A stretch of DNA of 64,000 bases from Lelliottia amnigena (GTDB taxonomy: Bacteria > Pseudomonadota > Gammaproteobacteria > Enterobacterales > Enterobacteriaceae), in NCBI GenBank assembly GCA_900635465.1, contig LR134135.1, positions 2,728,001-2,792,000 of the forward strand, written 5' to 3'. Position numbers and translations under genes: made by a program. Within the stretch, counting starts at the first letter, position 1. Each line of letters opens with the position of its first letter. This document shows, piece after piece, positions 8,163 to 23,326 of the stretch. The notes beneath the pieces were generated by a model. It was given only the letters and a program-made list of their open reading frames with translations. It was not told the origin of the DNA and made no database searches.

Positions 8163-9524
8163 TTACTGCGCGATATCTTCGTACTGTGGCACCGGGTTGC
8201 GGAAGCTTTTCGTCACGCACGCCAGGTAAACCAGACCGATACCACCCCAGATGAGACCCAGAATCATTGAGCTTTCTTCGAGGTTAATCCACAGCGCGCC
8301 AACGGTCATTGCGCCACACAGCGGCAAGACCAGGTAGTTAAAGTGGTCTTTCAGCGTTTTGTTGCGCTTCTCACGGATCCAGAACTGCGAGATTACGGAG
8401 AGGTTAACAAAGGTGAACGCCACCAGCGCACCGAAGTTAATCAGCGCCGTTGCTGTTACCAGGTCGAATTTAATCGCCAACAACGCGATCGCACCGACCA
8501 GCAGCACGTTCCACGCTGGGGTACGCCATTTCGGATGAATATAACCGAAGAAGCGCGTTGGGAACACACCGTCGCGACCCATCACGTACATCAGACGCGA
8601 AACGCCTGCGTGAGCAGCCATACCGGATGCCAGCACGGTGACGCTTGAGAAGATCAGCACGCCCCACTGGAAGGTTTTACCGGCAACGTAGAGCATAATT
8701 TCTGGCTGTGATGCATCCGGATCTTTAAAGCGAGAGATATCCGGGAAGTACAGCTGCAGGAAGTAAGACGCGCCGATGAAGACCATGCCACCCAAAAGCG
8801 CGGTCAAAAGGATTGCACGAGGAATCACGCGCTCAGCGTCTTTGGTCTCTTCAGACAGAGAAGAGATCCCGTCAAAGCCCAGGAACGAGAAGCACAGAAT
8901 GGTTGCACCGGTAATCATCGGCACAACGTGCGCACCTTCAGACCAGAATGGACGGGTGCTGGTCAGCGTACCGGCACCTTCACCGTGCGCGACACCGTAG
9001 ACAATCAGACCGACGATAACCGCCACGATACCCATCTGCAGGATAACGATCAGCGTATTGAAGTTGGCGACGGTCTTAATGCTGCGCAGGTTTGAGATGG
9101 TCATAAAGGCCACCAGCGCGACAACAAAGAGCCACGATGGCACAGAAGGCACCAGCGCTTCGAAGTAAATTTTTGCCAGCAGAATGTTGATCATCGGCAT
9201 GAACAGATAGTCCAGCAGAGATGACCAGCCCACCATAAAGCCAACAGCCGGGCTAATGGATTTCTGAGCATAGGTGTACGCAGAGCCAGCGGACGGGAAA
9301 CGGCGAACCAGTTTACCGTAGCTCAACGCCGTAAAGAGAATAGCGACCAGCGCAAAGGCATATGCCGTTGCAACGTGACCGTCTGTGAGGCCTGAGACGA
9401 TACCAAACGTATCGAACAGCGTCATCGGCTGCATATAGGCAAGGCCCATCATGACAACCGGAATCAACGTAAGTGTCTTACGTAATTCCACGCGAGAGGT
9501 TTGTGGAGTAGCGTTAAGCGACAT
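8163..9524 (-). CDS. plaP: Putrescine importer PlaP (APC superfamily)
   Basis: PlaP (YeeF) imports putrescine driven by the proton gradient. The 453-residue protein has twelve hydrophobic segments and the APC-family signature in helix 1 ([19 protein letters not shown]). The [17 protein letters not shown] stretch after helix 6 is typical of amino acid/polyamine permeases. Length and sequence match E. coli PlaP (452 residues). The gene stands alone with a bidirectional terminator at its 3' end; the roughly 270-base upstream region holds no other gene. Confidence 0.93.
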   Translation of the reverse strand: MSLNATPQTSRVELRKTLTLIPVVMMGLAYMQPMTLFDTFGIVSGLTDGHVATAYAFALVAILFTALSYGKLVRRFPSAGSAYTYAQKSISPAVGFMVGWSSLLDYLFMPMINILLAKIYFEALVPSVPSWLFVVALVAFMTISNLRSIKTVANFNTLIVILQMGIVAVIVGLIVYGVAHGEGAGTLTSTRPFWSEGAHVVPMITGATILCFSFLGFDGISSLSEETKDAERVIPRAILLTALLGGMVFIGASYFLQLYFPDISRFKDPDASQPEIMLYVAGKTFQWGVLIFSSVTVLASGMAAHAGVSRLMYVMGRDGVFPTRFFGYIHPKWRTPAWNVLLVGAIALLAIKFDLVTATALINFGALVAFTFVNLSVISQFWIREKRNKTLKDHFNYLVLPLCGAMTVGALWINLEESSMILGLIWGGIGLVYLACVTKSFRNPVPQYEDIAQ

Positions 9525-9796
9525 GGTTATTCCCCATTACGGTGAGAGCCAGCGCGTAAGCAAATGATTGCCCCATTTTCTGAATTCCTCAGCGACAACA
9601 ACTGTCGGTTTTTGTAAGTATCTATCCGGTACGAAGCCCGGCCTCTTGGTTTTAAATGGCGTTTTGATACATGCAAAAAAAAATAACCGACGCCTTTTAT
9701 ATCGTCGATTATTCTAATTTTTTGCAGCGGCGCATTTTGCCCCATCTTTGGGATAAAAGGCAATAGATTCATATGCTGATTGGACTTTTCTTTTCA

Positions 9797-10725
9797 CTAA
9801 GCACTTGATATCCCGCCCTCGGGCGAAGTGTAAACGGCAGCGATAGCACTATTTGCTAAAATCTCATCCCGCCACCACGCGCTGGCGAGGCCTGCGGTTT
9901 GCTCATTCCAGCCTACCCAGACCGATTCGCTGTGATTTTGCGCCATGACTTGTTTCTCAACCAGCGCGCCGGTTTCAATAAACCGCTGCGCCAGATAACG
10001 CGGCAAATATCCGCAACCCAGCCCGCTAATTTGCAGTTCCAGCTTGGTTTTAAAATCAAATACGGTTATCGCCTCCTGATCGTCGAGCAGTTGCGACGAA
10101 ACAGCGCATTCGGGTAACGAACTGTCCCCGACAACAATCGCCCTGCAGCCTTTGATCACCCGACGCGAGATGGGCTCAGGTTCCCCGGCTAGCGGATGAT
10201 GCGTTGCCACAACGAAAACTTGCTCAAGGACGCCCAGGCGCGCAAAACCAAATTCGCTCGACTGCGGCGGCTCATGCAGCGCGCCGACGATAATATCCGC
10301 CCGCCCTGGGTTAACGCTTCCCAGGAACCGCCCAGCACGCCGTTGATAAATTTAAGTCGGGTAACGCTATGACGCTGATAAAAAGCCTCAATTAACGGCG
10401 TGAGTAACGAGAAGGGAAAGGTGTCATCAACCCCAATCACCAGCTCATTTTCCCAGCCCTGGTGCAGCTTCACGGCCTGCTTTTCGAGCTCCCGTACGGT
10501 GTGAAGGACTTCGCGCCCTTTCTCTAGCAACATTTGTCCGGTTCGCGTGAAGCGGGCGCGGTGACCCGTGCGATCGAGCAATTGGATATTGAGATCGCTT
10601 TCGAGTTTATGGACGGTATAACTGAGGGCCGAGGGCGTTTTGAAGAGCTTTGCCGACGCGGCGGCAAAGCTTCCCTCTTTTTCAAGCGCATCGAGGATAA
10701 TCAGAACATCCAGCAGCGGTTTCAT
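9797..10725 (-). CDS. yeeY: LysR family regulator YeeY, frame broken near residue 140
   Basis: This is an LysR-type transcriptional regulator of about 309 residues. The N-terminal winged helix (residues 1-60, FAAASAKLFKTPSALSYTVH) and the first half of the effector-binding domain lie in one frame, the rest (from HHPLAGEPEPIS to the end) in another. Comparison with E. coli YeeY (ALTQGRADIIVG) indicates one lost base in the C/G-rich stretch about 10298-10305. Because both halves are well conserved, a sequence error is as likely as a real mutation. The target genes are unknown. It is next to yeeZ, on the same strand. Confidence 0.85.
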
Positions 10726-10766
10726 GTTCGCCCCCTTGCGGTGTGCGAGCGAATCCGCTGGCGGCG

Positions 10767-11591
10767 TTATTCCATTGGCATCACCAGCGGATCGGGATAT
10801 TGATATTCAAATCCCAGTTCACGACAAATACGATTGCCATCAATCAATTTGCCTTGCCCTTCCCCAGATGCGTCGCGAAATTGCGGCGGCTCAAGCCCAA
10901 GCTGACGGGCCATCACGGGATAAAACGTACTTCGCGCCGGATGAGATGGCGCACATATATTATAGATGTGTCCGCCTTTCGGAGCCTGTAAAAGCAAGGT
11001 AATTGCGCCGATAACGTCTTCAAGATGGACAAGATTGACGCCGTGCTGGCCGTTTGGAGCCGTTTTACCGGCAAAAAAACGTCCCGGATGACGTTCCGGA
11101 CCAACCAGGCCCGCGAGACGTAAAATATCCACCTGCGTACCCGGTAAATTATGCAACCAGTCTTCCAGCTCTTTCAGCACGCGACCGCTGGCCGTGACCG
11201 GTTGACGTTCGGTGTTTTCCTTGACGGTACCTTCGACATCGCCATAGACCGACGTCGAGCTGGTGAAAATAATGCGCGGGATATGATGCGCCAGCGCGCT
11301 GTCGACAATTTCCTGCATCGCCTGGAGGTAGAACCCTTCCCCATCACCGCTGCGACGAGCCGGAAGCGTGATTACCAGAGCATCGACATTCATCAGCGTA
11401 TCCAGATCGTCGGCGTCACAAACCAGTTCCGGCTCAAGGCGAAGCTCGACGCTGTCGATTCCCGACATCCGGGCCGCTTCGACGCCATCCAGCGTCGTTT
11501 TACTGCCGGTCACTTGCCAGCCTCTTGCCGTTAACGACATCGCTAACGGCATGCCCAGCCATCCTAAACCGACAATGGCGATCTTTTTCAT
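10767..11591 (-). CDS. yeeZ: NAD(P)-binding epimerase-like protein YeeZ
   Basis: YeeZ is a short-chain dehydrogenase/epimerase-fold protein of unknown substrate. A Rossmann nucleotide-binding motif GLGWLGMP occurs at residues 8-15, and the atypical SSTSVYGD stretch near residue 115 corresponds to the Ser/Tyr region of extended SDR enzymes. The start at 11591 (MKKIAIVGLG) has GAGGAG 6 bases upstream and gives 274 residues, the same as E. coli. The yeeZ-hisL intergenic region of about 175 bases holds the divergent his promoter. Confidence 0.9.
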   Translation of the reverse strand: MKKIAIVGLGWLGMPLAMSLTARGWQVTGSKTTLDGVEAARMSGIDSVELRLEPELVCDADDLDTLMNVDALVITLPARRSGDGEGFYLQAMQEIVDSALAHHIPRIIFTSSTSVYGDVEGTVKENTERQPVTASGRVLKELEDWLHNLPGTQVDILRLAGLVGPERHPGRFFAGKTAPNGQHGVNLVHLEDVIGAITLLLQAPKGGHIYNICAPSHPARSTFYPVMARQLGLEPPQFRDASGEGQGKLIDGNRICRELGFEYQYPDPLVMPME

Positions 11592-11697
11592 ACGTTTTCT
11601 CCTCGCATTCACGCGTCTGACTTAAGGCTACGCCAGCGCTGCGGAACTGACAATTCATAGCATCAATATGAAATGAATTAATGATTAAAAAAAGCCC

Positions 11698-11727
11698 TTG
11701 CGTTGAACAGTGAATGTGGTTTACGTT
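11698..11727 (+). promoter_or_regulatory. his operon promoter
   Basis: TTGCGT (11698-11703) and TACGTT (11722-11727) are separated by 18 bases. They align with the known E. coli his promoter (TTGCTT and TAGGTT), and the following bases up to hisL are also conserved (GACATCAG). Transcription would start near 11734. Confidence 0.75.
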
Positions 11728-11766
11728 AAATGACATCAGATGCATAAGCATTCAAAGAGAATTTAT

Positions 11767-11817
11767 ATGACACGCGTTCCATTTAAAAACCACCATCATC
11801 ACCATCATCCTGACTAG
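11767..11817 (+). CDS. hisL: his operon leader peptide
   Basis: The 16-residue leader MTRVPFKNHHHHHHPD contains six consecutive histidine codons. Ribosome stalling at these codons when His-tRNA is scarce lets the downstream RNA form an antiterminator. E. coli has seven His in a row; here the first is replaced by Asn (AAC instead of CAC). Confidence 0.97.
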   Translation: MTRVPFKNHHHHHHPD

Positions 11818-11880
11818 TCTTTCAGGCGATGTGTGCTGGAAGACGTTCAGATCTTCCAGTGGTGCGAGAACGCAAGAGAG

Positions 11881-11916
11881 AGCCCCCGGAAGATCATCTT
11901 CCGGGGGCTTTTTTTT
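11881..11916 (+). terminator. his attenuator terminator
   Basis: The perfect stem AGCCCCCGGAAGAT / ATCTTCCGGGGGCT is followed by eight T. The bases between hisL and this stem (GGAAGACGTTC, GATCTTCCAGTGG) provide the alternative pairing partners of the attenuator. Confidence 0.95.
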
Positions 11917-11961
11917 GGATCGTATTCAGACAGATTAAAACAAGATAACGAGGACAACAGA

Positions 11962-12861
11962 ATGTTAGACAACACACGTTTACGCATAGCTATTCAAAAA
12001 TCAGGCCGCCTGAGCGACGATTCACGCGAATTGCTGGCGCGTTGCGGGATTAAAATCAACCTGCACACTCAGCGTCTCATCGCTCTGGCTGAAAATATGC
12101 CGATTGATATCCTGCGCGTACGTGATGACGACATCCCGGGCCTGGTGATGGACGGCGTCGTTGACCTCGGTATTATCGGTGAAAACGTGCTGGAAGAAGA
12201 GTTGCTAACCCGTCGCGCGCAGGGCGAAGACCCACGTTATTTCACTCTGCGTCGTCTGGATTTCGGCGGTTGCCGCCTGTCGCTGGCGACGCCTGCCGAT
12301 GAAGCCTGGGACGGCCCTGCTGGACTGAACGGTAAACGTATTGCGACCTCGTATCCTCACCTGCTGAAACGCTATCTCGATCAGAAAGGCGTGCAGTTTA
12401 AATCCTGTCTGTTGAACGGTTCTGTTGAAGTCGCCCCGCGTGCGGGACTGGCCGACGCCATTTGCGATTTAGTGTCTACCGGCGCGACGCTCGAAGCTAA
12501 CGGTCTGCGTGAAGTCGAAGTGATGTTCCGCTCAAAAGCCTGTCTTATTCAGCGCGATGGCGAGATGCCGGAAGCCAAGCAACAGCTGATTGACCGCCTG
12601 CTGACCCGTATTCAGGGCGTGATTCAGGCACGCGAATCCAAATACATCATGATGCATGCACCGACCGAGCGCCTGGACGAAGTGATTGCCCTGCTGCCAG
12701 GTGCGGAACGCCCAACCATTCTGCCGCTGGCGGGCGATCAGCAGCGCGTAGCGATGCACATGGTGAGCAGCGAAACGCTGTTCTGGGAAACCATGGAAAA
12801 GCTGAAAGCACTGGGTGCAAGCTCCATTCTGGTGCTGCCAATTGAGAAGATGATGGAGTGA
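11962..12861 (+). CDS. hisG: ATP phosphoribosyltransferase HisG
   Basis: HisG catalyses the first, feedback-inhibited step of histidine synthesis: condensation of ATP with PRPP. The 299-residue long form has the catalytic domain ([17 protein letters not shown]) and the C-terminal histidine-binding regulatory domain from about residue 225. The PRPP-binding loop is [13 protein letters not shown]. The ATG at 11962 follows a GAGGA and gives the family length; an in-frame upstream extension lies in the attenuator and is not coding. The gene is the first of an eight-gene operon. Confidence 0.98.
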   Translation: MLDNTRLRIAIQKSGRLSDDSRELLARCGIKINLHTQRLIALAENMPIDILRVRDDDIPGLVMDGVVDLGIIGENVLEEELLTRRAQGEDPRYFTLRRLDFGGCRLSLATPADEAWDGPAGLNGKRIATSYPHLLKRYLDQKGVQFKSCLLNGSVEVAPRAGLADAICDLVSTGATLEANGLREVEVMFRSKACLIQRDGEMPEAKQQLIDRLLTRIQGVIQARESKYIMMHAPTERLDEVIALLPGAERPTILPLAGDQQRVAMHMVSSETLFWETMEKLKALGASSILVLPIEKMME

Positions 12862-12866
12862 CCGCC

Positions 12867-18371
<5,505 letters not shown>

Positions 18372-18378
<7 letters not shown>

Positions 18379-18983
18379 CTGAACAACAACGGGCGCAACT
18401 GGACTGGGAAAAAACTGACGGATTATTGCCGGTGGTTGTGCAACACGCGGTGTCTGGCGAAGTGCTGATGCTGGGTTACATGAACCAGGAGGCATTAGCG
18501 CAAACACTCGACAGCAAGAAAGTGACCTTTTTCTCACGCACTAAACAGCGTCTTTGGACCAAGGGTGAAAGCTCCGGTAATTTTCTGAACGTGGTCAGTG
18601 TGACTCCCGATTGCGATAACGATACGTTGCTGGTGTTGGCTAACCCTGTTGGCCCAACCTGTCATCTGGGGACCAGCAGCTGCTTTGGCGATGCCAGCCA
18701 CCAGTGGCTGTTCCTCTATCAGCTTGAGCAACTGTTGGCTAAGCGCAAAACGGCCGATCCGGACAGCTCATATACGGCGAAACTGTATGCCAGCGGCACC
18801 AAACGTATTGCGCAGAAAGTGGGCGAAGAAGGCGTTGAAACCGCACTGGCGGCAACGGTCAACGACCGCGAAGAGTTAAAAAACGAAGCCTCTGATTTGA
18901 TGTATCACCTGCTCGTCCTGTTGCAGGATCAGGAGCTGGATTTAACGGCTGTCATTGAGAATTTACGCCAGCGACACAAGTAA
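18372..18983 (+). CDS. hisI: Bifunctional phosphoribosyl-AMP cyclohydrolase / phosphoribosyl-ATP pyrophosphohydrolase HisI (HisIE)
   Basis: The first ~115 residues are the zinc cyclohydrolase ([18 protein letters not shown], and Cys residues in [10 protein letters not shown] and [11 protein letters not shown]). The remainder is the MazG-like pyrophosphohydrolase ([27 protein letters not shown]). It has 203 residues and overlaps hisF by seven bases. Its stop codon is followed within five bases by the end hairpin of an IS200-type element, which probably ends his transcription. Confidence 0.98.
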
Positions 18984-18987
18984 AAGA

Positions 18988-19006
18988 CCACCTTCTTAGA
19001 AGGTGG
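18988..19006 (+). terminator. IS200-end hairpin acting as probable his terminator
   Basis: A 9-bp stem with minimal loop followed by CTTTT starts five bases after the hisI stop. No other terminator for the his operon is visible. Confidence 0.5.
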
Positions 19007-19053
19007 CTTTTGAGAATGCCCCCTGTAAGGGGGGCGATTATCACCTTCTGTTC

Positions 19054-19488
19054 CTACTCTAGCAATTCCATCTGCTGTTCATGCGTTTGTTCCGTTTTCT
19101 CCTGATGCCGCACGTATCGTCTGATAATTTCTTCATTCACCCCAACCGTATCGACAAAATACCCACGGGACCAAAAATGGTTTCCCCATAATTTTTTCCT
19201 GATGTGTGGAAAACGGTTGTAGAGCCTGATTGCACTACGCCCTTTCAGATGCCCCATCAGAGTGGATATTGAGATTTTGGGTGGAACGATTACGACAAGA
19301 TGTACATGATCTGGCTGAATATTTAGCTCAAGGACCTCACAATCTTTTATTCCACAGAGAATATAGATCGTCCTATACAGTTCCTTGCCAGGCTTATCTT
19401 TCAGGATCCTGAAACGGTACTTTGGCGTCCACACTATGTGGTATTTGCAACGCCAATATACATGTGATGAACTCCTGTAAAGCCCCAT
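19054..19488 (-). CDS. tnpA: IS200/IS605 family transposase TnpA (HUH/Y1 type)
   Basis: This Y1 transposase moves the element as single-stranded DNA. The HUH motif (QPDHVHLVV) and the catalytic tyrosine region (WSRGYFVDTVG) are both present, so the enzyme looks intact. The start MGLYRSSSHVYW at 19488 gives 144 residues, normal for the family; upstream ATG codons give an unrelated N-terminus. A palindrome (GGCTATAGCC, 19552-19561) upstream of the start may take part in the translational control known for IS200. Confidence 0.88.
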   Translation of the reverse strand: MGLYRSSSHVYWRCKYHIVWTPKYRFRILKDKPGKELYRTIYILCGIKDCEVLELNIQPDHVHLVVIVPPKISISTLMGHLKGRSAIRLYNRFPHIRKKLWGNHFWSRGYFVDTVGVNEEIIRRYVRHQEKTEQTHEQQMELLE

Positions 19489-19608
19489 GTCGGTTTGTCT
19501 CCTTTTACTTGTGGTGAGTAAGCAGAGATATTCCGGCATGGGCATTCTTCAGGCTATAGCCTTACAGGATCAATCACCACCTCCCTAGGAGGTGGTTTAG
19601 GGGTGACA

Positions 19609-19637
19609 ATAAAAAAAGACCGGGGAAACCCGGTCTT
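19609..19637 (-). terminator. Terminator downstream of wzz
   Basis: AAGACCGGG / CCCGGTCTT with a T run on the minus strand lies 40 bases after the wzz stop and marks the end of the wzz transcript. Confidence 0.85.
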
Positions 19638-19676
19638 CTCTTTTATGCCTTTCTCTTTTTATCGAGAGAAACTGAC

Positions 19677-20657
19677 TTAATGCTTTGGTGTGTAGTTGCG
19701 TAACGCATTACGACCCAGCACCACACCAGCACCGATAATGCCGCCCAACAGTATGGCCAGAATTAATGTAATACCTTTTTTCGGACTGTCGCGGCGAATA
19801 GGTAGATCCGGTTTCATTACATAGCGATAGGCATGGATAGTTGCCGGGTCAACGTTCAGATTTTGGATATCCAGCAAGTTTTGTTTTGTCTGATAATAAG
19901 CGGGGGAGAAAACCAGTGGACGGGTTGACTCATTCTGAATCATGGAATTCAGCGCTTCGCTACCCAGCAGGAACATGGTGTCCTGCGTGACGTCCTGCGT
20001 TTGTTGGATTTGCGGTGCGGTGATTTTCGCCGCCTGAGCGAACTTCACCGCCTCGGCGATTTGTTTGATTCGCAGGTCTTTTTGTTCCTGAGCCACTTTT
20101 TCCTGGTTTTCCAGAGAATCATTCAGGGTTTTGATTTGCTGCTTAATATTGTCTTTAAGGTCAACATCAAGCTCTTTAGCCGTCTGCTCGTCAACCTGTT
20201 GAATATACTGTGCCAATTGTTTCTGCGCAGCTTCAGCAGACTCGCCAACGTAGGAGACGCTCAGAGGCAATGGCTGGCCTTTAACAGCCGCATCAATGGT
20301 TAATTTTTCGGGAGCTTCCTGATTATCTAGCGACTGCGCTAACGCAGAGAAAGCAGAATTAAAACGTCCAACAACACGGAGTTGTGTATCCAACATGGTT
20401 GGAGCAGAGGAGCCATAAAGAATGTTAAGGGCGTTGGTATAGGTAACAATCTGTGCAGCATCTGGCTGAGTGATAATCGCACTAGAAGTCCATTTCTCTT
20501 TGGCAGTGCTGATGTATACACCGGCAAACACTATCGCGACTACCACAAATGCAGCAATTGTCCACTTCCCACGCCATAGTTGCATCACCAAATCAATCAA
20601 ATCTATCTGTTCTGGGTCATTTTGACTTCTGACCTCATTATTGCTGTTCTGGGACAT
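19677..20657 (-). CDS. wzzB: O-antigen chain length determinant WzzB
   Basis: Wzz is an inner-membrane polysaccharide co-polymerase that sets the modal length of the O antigen made by Wzy. The 326-residue protein has two membrane helices (about residues 32-52 and 295-317) enclosing a periplasmic, partly coiled-coil domain. The second helix lies in the Pro/Gly-rich motif that follows DLPIRRDSPKKG. The start MSQNSNNEVRSQ at 20657 gives the normal length. It is on the O-antigen strand, beyond ugd, with divergent uge upstream. Confidence 0.95.
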   Translation of the reverse strand: MSQNSNNEVRSQNDPEQIDLIDLVMQLWRGKWTIAAFVVVAIVFAGVYISTAKEKWTSSAIITQPDAAQIVTYTNALNILYGSSAPTMLDTQLRVVGRFNSAFSALAQSLDNQEAPEKLTIDAAVKGQPLPLSVSYVGESAEAAQKQLAQYIQQVDEQTAKELDVDLKDNIKQQIKTLNDSLENQEKVAQEQKDLRIKQIAEAVKFAQAAKITAPQIQQTQDVTQDTMFLLGSEALNSMIQNESTRPLVFSPAYYQTKQNLLDIQNLNVDPATIHAYRYVMKPDLPIRRDSPKKGITLILAILLGGIIGAGVVLGRNALRNYTPKH

Positions 20658-20849
20658 ATAATCCTTAACGAAATATCTACGCAAAAATAATATTTAGCTA
20701 GTGTATCGCTTGTTGGCAAATTTTCTATAAGAATCCTGTGAGTTATCTGCTGACTGGCGAAGTTTTGCTTACTTCCGGCTTAGGAGTATGATGACGCTTA
20801 ACGGTTTATGCTATACGAATAGCGTTATATGTTAATACAGAGGATGAAT

Positions 20850-21854
20850 ATGAAATTTCTGGTCACCGGTGCAGCAGGCTTTATCGGCTTCCATGTTAGC
20901 GGACGCCTTCTGGACGCAGGTCATCAGGTTGTCGGGATTGATAATCTTAATGATTACTACGATGTCAGTCTGAAAGAAGCCCGATTGAATCTGCTGACAT
21001 CTGAGAACTTCACTTTCCATAAGCTTGATCTGGCCGATCGTGAAGGAATGGCAGCACTGTTTGCCAACGAGAAATTTGACCGCGTCATCCATCTGGCGGC
21101 TCAAGCTGGCGTACGTTATTCACTGGAGAATCCGCACGCTTATGCGGATGCTAACCTCATTGGTCATCTGAACGTGCTTGAAGGGTGTCGACATAATCAG
21201 GTTCAACACCTGCTTTATGCCTCCTCCAGCTCGGTTTATGGCCTTAATCGCAAGATGCCCTTCTCTACCGATGACTCAGTGGATCACCCAGTGTCACTGT
21301 ATGCAGCGACCAAAAAAGCCAACGAGTTGATGTCGCATACTTATTCCCATCTTTATAACTTGCCAACGACTGGGCTGCGCTTCTTTACGGTATATGGCCC
21401 ATGGGGTCGCCCGGATATGGCCCTGTTCAAGTTCACAAAGGCGATGATCGAAGGTAATAGTATCGATGTCTATAACTACGGCAAGATGAAGCGCGACTTC
21501 ACCTATATTGATGATATTGCCGAAGCCATCATTCGTTTGCAGGATGTTATTCCGCAGGCCGATACGGAATGGACTGTCGAAACCGGATCGCCTGCCACAA
21601 GTTCAGCTCCGTATCGCGTCTATAATATCGGCAACAGTTCCCCTGTCGAACTGATGGATTACATCACCGCACTAGAAGAAGCGCTGGGCAAAGAAGCGCA
21701 GAAAAATATGATGCCTATCCAGCCAGGTGATGTTCTGGAAACCAGCGCAGACACCAAAGCACTGTTTGAAGTGATCGGCTTCAAGCCGCAAACGACCGTC
21801 AAAGACGGTGTGAAGAATTTCGTGGACTGGTACCGTAATTTTTACAAGGTGTAA
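20850..21854 (+). CDS. uge: UDP-glucuronate 4-epimerase (Uge type)
   Basis: The enzyme interconverts UDP-glucuronate and UDP-galacturonate. It is an extended SDR of 334 residues: NAD motif GAAGFIGFH at residues 8-16, SSSSVYG, and the catalytic YAATK. Its [15 protein letters not shown] stretch is typical of uronate epimerases of the Uge/GlaKP group. The ATG at 20850 follows AGAGGA. It is the only rightward gene between hisI and yegH, divergent from wzz and convergent with ugd, whose product is its substrate. E. coli K-12 lacks this gene here. Confidence 0.88.
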   Translation: MKFLVTGAAGFIGFHVSGRLLDAGHQVVGIDNLNDYYDVSLKEARLNLLTSENFTFHKLDLADREGMAALFANEKFDRVIHLAAQAGVRYSLENPHAYADANLIGHLNVLEGCRHNQVQHLLYASSSSVYGLNRKMPFSTDDSVDHPVSLYAATKKANELMSHTYSHLYNLPTTGLRFFTVYGPWGRPDMALFKFTKAMIEGNSIDVYNYGKMKRDFTYIDDIAEAIIRLQDVIPQADTEWTVETGSPATSSAPYRVYNIGNSSPVELMDYITALEEALGKEAQKNMMPIQPGDVLETSADTKALFEVIGFKPQTTVKDGVKNFVDWYRNFYKV

Positions 21855-21860
21855 TAAAAC

Positions 21861-21888
21861 AAAAAGCCCGGCAATGCCGGGCTTTTTT
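21861..21888. terminator. Bidirectional terminator between uge and ugd
   Basis: AAAAAGCCCGGC / GCCGGGCTTTTTT with a three-base loop separates the converging uge and ugd genes. Confidence 0.92.
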
Positions 21889-21906
21889 ACACGCTAAATA
21901 AGTGAC

Positions 21907-23073
21907 TTAATCGCTTCCGAAAAGATCGCGTGTATACACTTTATCCGCGACGTCTGCTAACTCCTCCGCCATACGGTTAGAGATAATGACATCGGCTTCT
22001 TTTTTGAAGGCATCCAGATCACGGATGACGCGCGAGTGGAAGAATTCATCTTCTTTCATCGCCGGTTCATAAATAATGACCTGAACGCCTTTTGCCTTAA
22101 TACGCTTCATAATCCCTTGAATTGAAGAGGCGCGGAAGTTATCCGAACCACTCTTCATAATCAGGCGATAAACCCCAACGACTTTAGGCTGTCGCGCCAG
22201 AATAGAGTCAGAGATAAAATCTTTACGCGTACGGTTAGCATCAACAATCGCTGAAATCAGATTGTTTGGCACCGCCTGATAGTTCGCCAGCAACTGTTTG
22301 GTATCTTTTGGCAGGCAGTAACCGCCATAGCCGAAGGAAGGGTTGTTATAGTGATTGCCGATGCGAGGATCCAGGCAGACCCCTTCGATGATCTGACGGG
22401 TGTTTAGTCCCAGGCTTTCCGCATAGCTATCCAGCTCGTTGAAGTACGCCACGCGCATCGCCAGATAGGTATTAGCGAACAGTTTTATCGCCTCGGCTTC
22501 TGTCGCATCTGTGAAGAGCACATCAATGTTTTTCTTAATAGCCCCTTCCTGCAATAGCGCTGCAAAACGCTCGGCACGTTCAGAACGTTCACCAATGACA
22601 ATGCGCGATGGATGCAGATTGTCGTACAACGCTTTGCCTTCACGCAAAAACTCGGGTGAGAAGATGACGTTATCAATGCCTAATTTTTCCTTGATGGACT
22701 GGGTAAAGCCCACTGGAATGGTCGATTTGATAATCATCACGGCATTAGGGTTAATCGCAGTCACATCGTTGATGACGGCTTCTACGCTGGACGTGTTGAA
22801 GTAGTTTGTCTTTGCATCGTAATCAGTTGGCGTAGCGATAATCACATAATCTGCGCCGCGGTATGCGTCTTCTTTATCGGTCGTAGCGCGGAAATTAAGC
22901 GGTTTATTCGCCAGATAATCCTCGATCTCTTTGTCAACAATAGGAGAGATCTTCTGGTTAAGCATATCCACTTTAGCCTGCACGATATCCAATGCGACCA
23001 CTTCATGGTTCTGCGCGATCAAAATACCGTTAGAAAGACCAACATAGCCTGTACCGGAGATTGTAATTTTCAT
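21907..23073 (-). CDS. ugd: UDP-glucose 6-dehydrogenase Ugd
   Basis: Ugd oxidises UDP-glucose to UDP-glucuronate, needed for colanic acid and, through Uge, UDP-galacturonate. It has 388 residues: NAD motif [10 protein letters not shown], the catalytic cysteine in [14 protein letters not shown], and [13 protein letters not shown]. It matches the E. coli protein along its length. It lies about 250 bases downstream of gnd on the same strand and probably has its own promoter in that gap. Confidence 0.96.
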   Translation of the reverse strand: MKITISGTGYVGLSNGILIAQNHEVVALDIVQAKVDMLNQKISPIVDKEIEDYLANKPLNFRATTDKEDAYRGADYVIIATPTDYDAKTNYFNTSSVEAVINDVTAINPNAVMIIKSTIPVGFTQSIKEKLGIDNVIFSPEFLREGKALYDNLHPSRIVIGERSERAERFAALLQEGAIKKNIDVLFTDATEAEAIKLFANTYLAMRVAYFNELDSYAESLGLNTRQIIEGVCLDPRIGNHYNNPSFGYGGYCLPKDTKQLLANYQAVPNNLISAIVDANRTRKDFISDSILARQPKVVGVYRLIMKSGSDNFRASSIQGIMKRIKAKGVQVIIYEPAMKEDEFFHSRVIRDLDAFKKEADVIISNRMAEELADVADKVYTRDLFGSD

Positions 23074-23272
23074 TCTTTCAACTTCTTCAAGTATGAGTTT
23101 CAGGAGGCATTAACAGCACCGCCACAATAAACAACTGTTGAGGTTTTTACCTCTTATGTTTATCTGCTGTCAAGGCAAAGCCCTTTGAATTAATGTGTGA
23201 AAAAACAGCATTCTGTTTTGAGAAAATGCAGTGAAAGGGGATAACGCAGCGAAATAAGGGCATTAACGCCAT

Positions 23273-23300
23273 AAAAAAGCCCGGAAATTATCACCGGGCT
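23273..23300 (-). terminator. Terminator of gnd
   Basis: AGCCCGG / CCGGGCT with a nine-base loop and six T on the minus strand lies 27 bases after the gnd stop codon. Confidence 0.8.
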
Positions 23301-23326
23301 ATGCTTTGGGACTCAATTAAATCAGA

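Larger units (their letters stand above)
18984..19606 (-). mobile_element. IS200/IS605 family insertion sequence
   Basis: The element carries one transposase gene (19054-19488) and shows the subterminal hairpins expected for this family, which has no terminal inverted repeats. The hairpins are CCACCTTCTTAGAAGGTGG at 18988-19006 and ACCACCTCC / GGAGGTGGT at 19576-19596. A third hairpin (GCCCCC / GGGGGC, 19018-19036) lies next to the first. The exact ends are estimated from the hairpins, since these elements make no target duplication. It sits between hisI and the wzz terminator. Confidence 0.8.

Noticed and set aside
9527..9772. An 81-residue minus-strand reading frame upstream of plaP
   Set aside because: It lies in the plaP promoter region, has no ribosome-binding site and low-complexity, non-protein-like composition.
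11793..11810. CAC/CAT run looking like a short tandem repeat
   Set aside because: It is the histidine codon run of the hisL leader peptide, not a microsatellite of other meaning.
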